A stretch of 64,000 nt of DNA, taken from Perkinsus marinus ATCC 50983 (lineage: Eukaryota; Perkinsozoa; Perkinsida; Perkinsidae). Position 1 is the stretch's first letter, and every line of letters begins with the position of its first letter. Where the stretch lies: assembly GCF_000006405.1 (NCBI RefSeq), contig NW_003211161.1, positions 1 through 64,000 of the forward strand. The letters are read 5' to 3'. Below are positions 54,714 through 64,000 of this stretch, in pieces. The translations under genes and the position numbers were made by a program. The notes under the pieces are model-generated. The model had not been told where the DNA came from and searched no databases. It saw nothing but the letters and a program-made list of their open reading frames with translations.

Positions 54714-55511
54714 TTCTTGGTGGACCTCTTTAGGCCAATATAGGCCAATACCTCCAAGCGGCGGGGGAGGGGTCCCCGCGCGTTTTCGTGCAGTTTTCCT
54801 GCAATTTGGATAACTATGCGGCAAATGAGCCCGTGGAGCCGATTTTTGCGTTTTACCGTCAGAATTCCTTCAGTATTCCCTTGAAGACAGATGTTGTACT
54901 AGCTAAGAAAAATCACTAATAAAATGCCAAATCGACCGCAAGAATAGCGATAGAACAATGCGCGAATGTCGAAATGGCGCGCGCTTTTCAAAAAAATAAT
55001 CGATTTGATAGCGTACAAACTCACAACGCATGATGGAAATGCGGAAGAAAAAGGTTTTCTAAGCCGTACTGGTCAAACAGCGTTTGCCGTCGATTAGCTG
55101 AACTACTTCTAAGTGAAGCGTGATAAGAAATACTATAAGTCAAAGTCAATAATAGTTTGTGACTGATCATGATGTCTATAACATAGTTATGTTTGAGGAT
55201 TGAGTTGTTTACTTAAAGATGCGTTGTGCAAGCTGTTGTTGGAAGTTTGAATTTGGCTGAATAGAGAAGAAGTGAGAATTACGCAAGTTTAAATTATATA
55301 TGCAATTAGTTACGTCATATAGACTCCATATTATGAATAAGGTTTGTGTTATTTGTAATTGTGAAGTGAGTCTGAATGTTGATCAAAGATGGAATGTGGT
55401 TTAATAACTTTGTCCTTTTATTTGTTCAATGAGCCGTTCCATATTGAATATATTTATCATGTAGTTTGTTGTTATGTTAGAGAATACACATAGTATTTTG
55501 AATCTGTCGCA

Positions 55512-58500
55512 ATGATTCCTTCCGTGCATTCCATTGAAGTAGCTAATCCGAGGATATATCAAGAACCAGCGGAGCGTACGGATGCTGCGAGGGAATGGAA
55601 TGCTTTTCTGTTGCGTCATAGAGACCATATAAGGAGGAATTTAATGATAGGTAATTCTTATTGGGTATAGTGTTTCTTTAGTTTCGTTCGATTCATATTA
55701 GTTCAAAATTATTGGACTAATGGTGTTTACATAATTGTACTGCTATGAGTACGATGGTTTATGATTCTTTGAAATGTTGATTATATTTTAAAGATTCTTT
55801 TATAACTTAGCAAGTTGATTCTGTATTTTACTATTGAGTGGTCATTACTCATAACTTATTAGTATTAGTAGTTTGTATTTTAGGTGAGAGATACGTCTTG
55901 GATGAACATGAGAGTTTAGAGTATTTTCGTGGTACAAATCCCGATGGTCATTGCTTTTTCCATTCTGTCATTGCATCATGTATTCCTGAGAGAACACTAA
56001 ATGATGACAGAGATTACGGTATAGCAGTGCATCGTTGGGCGGCTGTTCAAATGGGTCGTCTAGTAGAAGAAGGTATTCTAGATTTTTCATTTTTAGCAGA
56101 CTATTTGGGGGTTCAAGGAGGAAATGTTGCTGATGCTATCGAAATAGCACAAAGAGATTTTGCAAGACCAACAATACAGTTTACTCTGGCACATCTTATT
56201 AATAGACCTATTGTCTATGTTAGTAGACAGTCATTGACAGATGATACTATGCTTCCGACTGTTGGTGTGTATGTGCCAGATGATCCATATGGCGCTTCTT
56301 GTGAGCCTGTCTTCGTTGGTCATGAGCATTATCAATCTGCATCATCTCTAGATGGGGGTTCCGGTCATTATATTGTTTTGAGGCGTAGAAGTGTAGCACA
56401 AACTGCGGCTTCGGATTCACTAGCTAGAAGTGATATAAATGTTGTGTCAAATATAGGTGAGGGTTTGATGGAAAGGAGTACTGTTTCGAAGCCTATTATA
56501 GGTAATATACGAAGTGCACTTTCTGTTTCATAGTTATATTTTTTTCTTTTGAACAAAATAACAGTTAATGAATGTGTATAGGAGTGAGATGATGAAGAAT
56601 AAATTTGATGGAACTGCTGTCATTGTTTTAGTTAATGTCTTAGCTACTGTTGCTAATTGAAAGATGCTTATAGATTTGTTTCAGGCGCTCGTCCAGTACG
56701 TGATACTATGAAACCTTCCAAGCTTGGGAGCAGTAAGAAACGTAGTAAAAAGATAGAACGTGAGTGCAATCGTTGCCTAAATTGTGGAGGATTTATGAAC
56801 GAAGATGGGCAGTGTAAAAAATGTGATTCTCGTAAAAGATGTGGTAAAAAATGTAGAACTGTTCAGCCGGCAACTGTTGAGAATCCTGTATCTGTGCAAT
56901 GTAGTAAGACACAGTATCCTGATAGTGATAGGAGTGAAAATGTCTCGCATGTGAAGTGTACTCCAAAGTTGTATAGTTTTTGTGCTAAGGACGTGTTTTT
57001 CAATGATGTAAATTTTACAGTTATAACTGATAATGATATAATAATGTCGGAAAAAATATCGCATTGTGATAATTGTTTACGATGGTCGACGAAAAAGTAT
57101 AAACTTTACTTTAAAAAAATGCGCGTATCTGAAATCATTTGTCGGAAATATTTATTGATTGATAGAAAAAACTTAAAATCTAAGGATAAAAAGGAATACT
57201 ATTTTTGTGATGAGTGTTATTGCTATATATCTGGTATGAGGTATAAGGCTAGTTCATGGGGTGTAGCGTGGCCAAGTTTTATCGCATTCATTCTTGTAAA
57301 GATAGGCTTCGTACAAGTCTGGTCATGGATCCCAGTAGATTTGAGAATATCGTGGTTACCCTCTCGTAAGTTTTTTCATGAAGCGTTAAGGAACGTTTCA
57401 ATATTGACACCCACTCCGTATTTTGAGGATAAAACATATAATCGTGCAAAACTCTTGGATGCGCTAGAGAAAATGGAGGGTGCAAATTTGAGTCGTTGTT
57501 TAGATGAAAGTTGTGTAGCTGATGTTAGATGTTTTTGTGGTTCTCAAGAATTTCTCGAAGACTGTAGTCTTTTTTCCTTGCAGTACGGGTTGGTGCATGA
57601 GTATTCTAACATGCGTAAATTGGGTGTGTTGCTACGGGGAGATCGTTGTAATCGTGATTATCTCGCAGCGGCTCGTTTCGATTGGCTATATTCTTGGCTT
57701 TTTCTTGAAAAATGGAGGATAGGTCCTTGTGTAGTTGTCGATTCGCAGTATGGGTTATGCTTGCTTGTTTGTAAAGAGCATAGAAACGGTAGTTTATTCA
57801 GGCATGTTCATTTGGCATACAATCCCATACAGAAAAATAAGCCCCTTTTAATACCAGATAGGTTGGGTGGACTAGTATTAGCACCACAGATAGTAAAACC
57901 CCTTGTTAAAAAATATAATGTAAACACTTATGAGGTGTTACGTATGACTGGATCTTATAACGGTCTCAGCTCTTGTATGTTACAAACTCGACGTAGGTGG
58001 GATATTACATCAAATGCATTGGCAGATTCTGAGAGGTTGCAATTTCATTGTCGAAATGATATCCGCAATCGTGTAGAGGAATTTTTCAAGAGTGGAGATA
58101 TATCGCGTGAAGTATACGAGTCGTTTGTGAATGATGTACCATTATCTATCTGCGAAAAGGAACAAATATCATTTTGTGAGAAGTCTGCAACTGTTTTTGG
58201 GATTGACAATCTATTAGATTGTCGTAAGGCTTTATATGAAGGAAAATGTAATAGGAGGTATTGTGTTACTCGAGTAGTAGAAGATGGTGATAATATTAGA
58301 CGGATAAGATATAATTATCCGTGGCCATTGAGGTTATTAGAGGTTGTTGCAGGGTCTTTCCCGTTATCTTTCAATATAGTTAATAAAATTCGGGCGAATT
58401 CTTGTGAAACTTGTTCCGGTTTTTCTCATGTATGGTTGTTGTCCTTATTATTATCTACGGTTTCACATTTGTGGGGATTAGTGGTAGATCGTGCGATTTC

Positions 58501-61500
58501 TGATGAAAATGAGAATTGGGAGGGCCATTTACTAAGGTTCATTACAGTGAAAGTTTTGAAATTGAAAATTACTCCTTTTGGAAAGGACAATCCTTACAAA
58601 AGTGTTCTAGGAATTGATCAGTTAGAGGCTAAAATACGAAGTTCATTTAATGTTGGCAGTAGTGCTGAATGTAATGTAATATCATATTTAGGGTCTTTCC
58701 CAGATGTTTCTCAAAGATCTATAAGTAGTTTAGATGTACCTCAATTAGAAAGTTTATATGATGTAAATATATCAAGCAAAATATTGCTTATTAATCGCAC
58801 TGATGCTAGTAGGATAAGTAAATGTGAAATAGCAAATGTGTTACGAATTGGGAGTAAATTGTATAGTTTACGGTACATAGGGTTTTCTCAACGAAGTAGT
58901 AAATTTTCTAATGATGGTTTTCATGCCGAAAGTTGTACTATACCCCTGTGTGCGGTTGACAGAATTATTTACTACTCTTCTAATAGTGCTTTGTCGAAAA
59001 TAGTCGAGGAAATCCCTGTTAGCATTAAGCAACATTGGACTGTATTATGCTATGAACTTGTCCAGAAACAGACTCTTGAGGAGTATAGAATTGGTTATAT
59101 GCAGTCACTTGATAGTACAGCAATATTTTATTGTGTTAAGCACAGACTGCCTCTCGTTAGGGACATTCGGGAAAGTACCTGTTCTTGTTGTATATTATTA
59201 GCGGAAGGAAATAAATGCGATCGAAAGAGTCATGTTAGATGTATATCAAGTTCGTGCCATATATGTTTATGCAAAGTGCATTATTTATATTATCAAGATA
59301 TCACTCAAGAAGTGCCCAATATAATATCACGTATTCCTGTTACTCCTCATTCAATTTCTTCGTCTGGTAGGAATTTTGATGGAACATGCGAGTCAGATTC
59401 CGATGTATGTACCGTGTCGGATGAGTCTATAATTGAAACGTCTTCTTTTTCTAGTGAGTCAGTTTTAGTCAACGATCGTGATAGTGATTCGGGTTGTAGT
59501 GAGTCTTCTATATATCAACTGAGTGATGTTGATCCTCTGGATTTAGTTGAACTGGATCGTATTGAAAACACTGATACATTTGTGAATGAAATTGGTATTG
59601 TAGATCCTGAGGCAGTAAAGTACTCTATACCTCGCCATGCTGTTTTTAATATCGATTCGCAGATTCTTAAGAGAAATACGACTAGGATAAGTGGGAGTCT
59701 CGCGCAAAGGCGGTTTCTCTATTCATTCGTGTGTACAGATCGTGGCCGATCTTTGTCGTTAATTAATTTCGAAGCTGATGTCTTTCCATCTATATTTTAT
59801 ATTCAAGGCATAGACGGTCTTTTTCCGGGTTCTATTCCGCAATTTCTCTACGATAGTGAGATGAGTAATCGATATTTCGGATTCGATGGGATAGACACGA
59901 TGTTAAGAACTAGAATAAAAGATGGCGCATCCTTGACGGGATGTGATCCGAGATATATTGGACACGCATTCGATGCGATAGTTAATTTAGAGTTACGTGG
60001 GTCTGATACTCGTTTAGTACAAAGTCGTGGGTTTGAACATTTAATTGGGTCGTATGGAAATAAAGTGAGTGAGAGTCGTATGAGCTTCGACAGTGTGGAT
60101 TCGAGACGTAGAATTTGTGAGGTGGCGTCATTTACTAAAAAGTCTCCCGAGTTTTTTTACACACATACGGTAAGTATGAGACATCATCCTGGTGTTCGTT
60201 TAATATTTAAAGAGGCTGAACTATTAGGATATATTGATAGTGATAATGATTTATCGAGAATGAGGGATACTTCAATTGCTGTTCAACTCACTAGATCTGC
60301 TGAGAGAGCGGTCAGATATATTTGGGAGTATATTTTGAGAAGTCCAGAAAAACCGTTGGGCGAAGTAGAATCTTTGTGGTATAGATCCGAATGGCAATCG
60401 GATGGTAATCATGCTGGGAATTTACCACATACACATGGTTTGATTAAATTAAAAGAGGGGACTCAAAATCTTAATGATTGTTTAGAGCGGATAATATGTT
60501 CGAGTTCACGTTTGTTTAATAATAAGGAGTACTTGATGGAGATAGGGTTAATAGAATCGGAGTCCGACTACGAAGAGTTACGTGACCGGGCTAGTCGGGT
60601 TCAAAAACATGATTGTCGTGCAGCTAATTATCGATGTCACAGAATAGTTGGTGAGAATGAGTCGTCTCGTTGTAGGACACCACATTATCCACCATCGGAG
60701 GAATATCGTTTCGTTGATTATACTCCTGAACACAGTGAATCTGCTTTAGAGTTGCTTATAAAGATAGGTCTGGCTCGTAGAAACTTGGAGGGTGATATTA
60801 TTTGGAATGATCAGTTGATAGGGGGAAAATATTTTTATCCTGCTGATAAGTACGAGCATTTCATACCGACTAATAATCATCTATGGGCGTTACATCGAAG
60901 TCAATGTAATCTTTTGTATTGCGATCAATATAGAAGAAGTAGATATATTGCGAAGTATATAGCTGCTTCAGAATCTAAAGCTGCAGTTTTTCTCAAAGTA
61001 GATAAATCGGATAATGTGATTGGGCCTCGAGGGGAAGGATTGCAATCGGTGCGTGCAGAAATTGGTCCTCGTGAAGGGTCTAAATATAGAAATGCTGGTT
61101 CATATAAGAAAGGTCGTGAAACGGTAGGTCGTTTGAGTCCTTTTACAGAGATAGTTTATCACGTTCTGAAGCTGAAAACCTTATGTACTAATGTAGAATT
61201 CATTAAACTTCCAAGTGTTCCGTTTGAAAGCAGAGGTGGTATTTATTTAGGAAAATCCCCAATTGTAGTTTCGCAGCAATCATCTGATTTATCACATGGA
61301 AATCAACCTGAATGTATCAGATTGAGGTTTAATAAGGGGTTGCCATCGTGGAGACTGTTTACCGTGTCCCAAAGTATACTTTATAACGATCGTGCTACTT
61401 CTTCTGTGAGTGTAGATAAGTATACAGTTTTTTCTTTGAGACCTCCTGAATTAATGATAATTTCGTCACCAAATGATTATTTCCGATGGTTTGTACGTTC

Positions 61501-64000
61501 GCCTACCAAAGTTTCACAGTCAAAGAATTTTGATAATTCACTTAGTAACCCGTTGGAGTTTATGATTCAAGTGAATTTATCAGAGTCATATTTTGTAGAT
61601 ATGTTAGACCATGTCGTGTTCATTCGTCGAAATTGTATCAAAGCATGTGTGGAATTTTTGGAGAATATTACGATGGATATCATGCATTCAATCCAGGAAT
61701 TTATCATCGCTCGTCAACTTTTACATGATATATTTTTACCTTTGAGTAGTATTATTGCTGGTGTTTCATCGTCGGCTTCATCGGAATTTTATCATAGATA
61801 TGTTAAGGAAATAAGTGAACCAGTTTTGGTTAACAGTAATATATCGCCAATTAATCAATGTAAATTTCTTATTCATTTAGCATTAACATTAGGGCATTTC
61901 GAAACAGAATTAGACTTATTCAAAGGTCCCTCAATATTAGATGTGTTCGTGCGGTCTAAAATCATAGATAATGATTTCTCTACTGATTTTGATGAAGAGC
62001 ACATTTTTAGTGTATTACGAAAATATGTATTGACAGAACTTCTATATTATCCAGGTGGTGGAACCTTTACATTTGATTCGTATCTGGTTGCAGCTTACAC
62101 ATCCCTCCGAAATAGTTTGTTAGATGAGTCGTACGCATCTGATCTTCCTGGTGTTCTTTTGAGTGATATTTCGCAAAATGCTTCAACTGAATTGCGTAAA
62201 TTTATAGATGATACTAAATCATCTACCATACAAGCATGCTTGGCTGAGATCCATTTGATATCTCCCACTGAGAGGGAATTTAGTGAAGCCACTCGTTTTA
62301 ATCCTTTACAGTGGATACCTGTTGCTGATGAGTTTGGTGTATTAACTCAAACATCTGCAGTTGAACAAACTCTTGCACTTAACGATCTAATAACTTATAT
62401 CGATTCTTATGCTAATGTCACATCTGGTTTTAGTCGCTTTCCCGTGATCATCGGGAGTCCTGGAGTAGGAAAAACATCTCTACTAGTGAAGTTAGCTTTA
62501 TATTGCATTGGACGTGGTTTATTAACCGTCTTTACCAGTCTTACAGCGGAAACATCATTACGTTTTGGTGGAATTCATTGCCATGCACTCCTACCGATTC
62601 CGATTTCAAATCAATCGCGTTTTATAGATGTGGATCGAATGACTGAAAAGTGCATTTTTTCGTTGAGTCGTAATCCGAATAAAACAGCATATTTAAAATG
62701 TATTAATGTTATATGTATAGAGGAATTGGGCCTTGTGAGTGCAGAAATTATCTCATTATTAGACAGAGTATTACGGGTTATCAGAGGATCTACTTTACCT
62801 TTTGGGGGGGGTTGTGGTACTTGCTACTATGGATCCTTTCCAACTTCCTCCTGTGGAAGGGAGGCCTTTGTTGGTTTCACCTTTATTTCTCACTATGTTT
62901 CGAATGGTAAAATTATCTTCTTATGTACGGTCAGCTACGGATCCGCGATTACAACGTATAAATGAAATTGGACGATTGCCTAATCTAGTAGAAAATCCAT
63001 CGTTGATTGATGAATATTGTTCTATCGTAAGGGAGGGATGTAGGTTTGAATCTGATATTCACAATGTTCCACGTACCGTTTTGAGAGTAGTAGGAAAGAG
63101 AGTTGCGGAACAGGAAGCCATATTGACTCGGGAGAATGAGATGTTGAGAATTTTACCAGCGGATGAGGTTTATATATCTTTTTCAGTCGATAAGGAAACT
63201 ATTTCGGAAGGTCTTAATTGGAAGAATGCGACAAATGAAACAATATATGGATTGAATAGAAAATGTCTTTCTCCTAGTAGATTAGTTTTGTATAGGTATT
63301 GTATAATGCGTTTGACAGAAAATGATACTTCGAATAGAACATATTCTCAGGGTCAGTTGTGTGTGATCGAGTCTGTTCCATCGTGTGATCGTGGAAGTGT
63401 AGGAATACTTTTATCACCGCCTGGAAATCGTTCTCTCCCGGATGATAATGACTATAAAGCTGCGGGATGGCTACCTATATCTCTATCGTTTCCTAGCACG
63501 TCTAGAGACGTATATATTAGAAAAGGTTTATTAGGTCGCCGATTACAGTATCCACTAAACCGTTTGTGGCTATAACGGTGCATCGATCGATGGGATGTAC
63601 ACTTCCTTCTGTTTGTGCTAAATTAAGTTTAATTGACTCAAAAGATCATTTGTGGTTACGCTCGCAGTTATACACTCTCTTTTCTAGAGTAGAAAGGCTG
63701 GAAAATATCATACTCATTGGGAATATTACTTCCATTCTCGCAGTCATAAGGCATTTACTTGTTAAACCACAACAGTTTGATCAATATGTACATGAAGTTT
63801 TGAAAAGCTTTGAATCGATCCAGCCACCAACGTATTTTTCGTCGTTAAACCAGAATGTATCAAATGTGAATTTAATAACTAGTTGGCCTTTTCATACGTC
63901 TACTTTACCCCTACCAGATACATCTAATATAGGTGGGTGTGTATATTTGTTGTGCAGTATGCGTAATAGTAATATATGTTATATTGGTCAAACTACGTCT
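55512..64000 (+). CDS. OTU protease - Rep nuclease - Pif1 helicase - GIY-YIG polyprotein of a Helitron-like element (partial, frameshifted)
   Basis: Exons 55512-55650, 55884-56501 and 56685 onward join in frame through GT-AG introns. Domains in order: OTU cysteine protease (GTNPDGHCFFHSV with catalytic Cys; GGSGHYIVLRR with His); Cys fingers CLNCGGFMNEDGQCKKC (56782-56832) and later CDNC, CDEC and CHIC pairs; the Rep nuclease with metal-binding HTH at 60428-60436 and the two-Tyr motif YIAKY at 60944-60958; the Pif1 helicase with Walker A GSPGVGKTS at 62453-62479 and Walker B CIEELG (about 62716-62733). A run of eight G (62814-62821) is followed by a frame change; motif III (DPFQLPP) continues in another frame. 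A second change near 63555-63570 precedes ITVHRSMGCTL. The chain then reaches a GIY-YIG start: VY at 63941-63946 and YIG at 63980-63988, 11 residues apart. Rolling-circle transposase. Confidence 0.88.
62814..62821 (+). other. G8 run at the helicase frameshift
   Basis: The frame carrying Walker A and B ends shortly after this eight-G homopolymer, and motif III of the helicase lies in another frame that starts here. It could be an indel, an assembly error, or less likely a slippery site. Confidence 0.8.

Larger units (their letters stand above)
54714..64000 (+). mobile_element. Autonomous Helitron-like element (3' end outside window)
   Basis: The inferred 5' end is at the unit 5 junction (TTGGTGGACCTC, 54717 on). 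A GC hairpin (GGGGAGGGGTCCCC, about 54764-54777) and the leader GGAGCCGATTTTTGCG..TACCGTCAGAATTCCTTCA (54836-54873) match the 5' modules of units 1-5 and of elements X and Y. About 700 bp of AT-rich leader precede the spliced gene at 55512. The coding part is much more AT-rich than host genes. The 3' terminus is not in the window, so the full length is unknown. Confidence 0.75.

Overview
The window is nuclear DNA of a protist. Spliced genes carry many short GT-AG introns, most about 40-55 nt where I could place both ends. There is no ribosome-binding-site or operon logic, there is a eukaryotic initiator tRNA with a Pol III terminator, and the proteins are typical eukaryotic ones (MOK-type kinase, V-ATPase subunit D, GalNAc-transferase, HIT zinc finger). 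The short introns, repeat-rich layout and protein flavour suggest an alveolate, most likely Perkinsus or a relative. That assignment is inference, not proof.

Layout. 0.4-3.1 kb: MOK/RCK-type kinase (+). 3.9-7.9 kb: uncharacterised minus-strand genes. 8.7-9.8 kb: cathepsin Z-like protease (-). 11.0-11.8 kb: secreted protein (-). 12.4-15.9 kb: bifunctional purine enzyme PurH (-), with an initiator tRNA-Met on the opposite strand inside one intron. 16-22.5 kb: no gene I can support, with one hairpin element. 22.6-28.2 kb: ZNHIT3-like protein and a polypeptide GalNAc-transferase (+), with introns full of two short repeat families. 29-34.2 kb: S9 prolyl-oligopeptidase-family peptidase (+). 34.8-36.8 kb: PX plus F-box protein (-). 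37.6-39.5 kb: a small gene (-) and V-ATPase subunit D (+). 40.6-43.2 kb: macro-domain gene and a small spliced gene (+). 43.7-46.5 kb: double FUSC/ALMT-like membrane protein (-).

47.1-64 kb is a mobile-element domain. Five copies of a ~1.06-kb repeat, three of them in perfect head-to-tail tandem, each end at a junction where another element with a related 5' module begins. The last such junction (about 54.7 kb) opens the leader of a large Helitron-like gene. By my splice reading this gene joins, in one frame, an OTU cysteine protease, Cys-rich fingers, an HUH/two-Tyr Rep nuclease and a Pif1 helicase, and after two apparent frameshifts a GIY-YIG nuclease that runs off the window. The simplest reading is an autonomous rolling-circle element beside non-autonomous relatives that share its 5' signals. 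A second theme is an 11-copy palindromic MITE family lying almost only inside introns, which may be introner-like.
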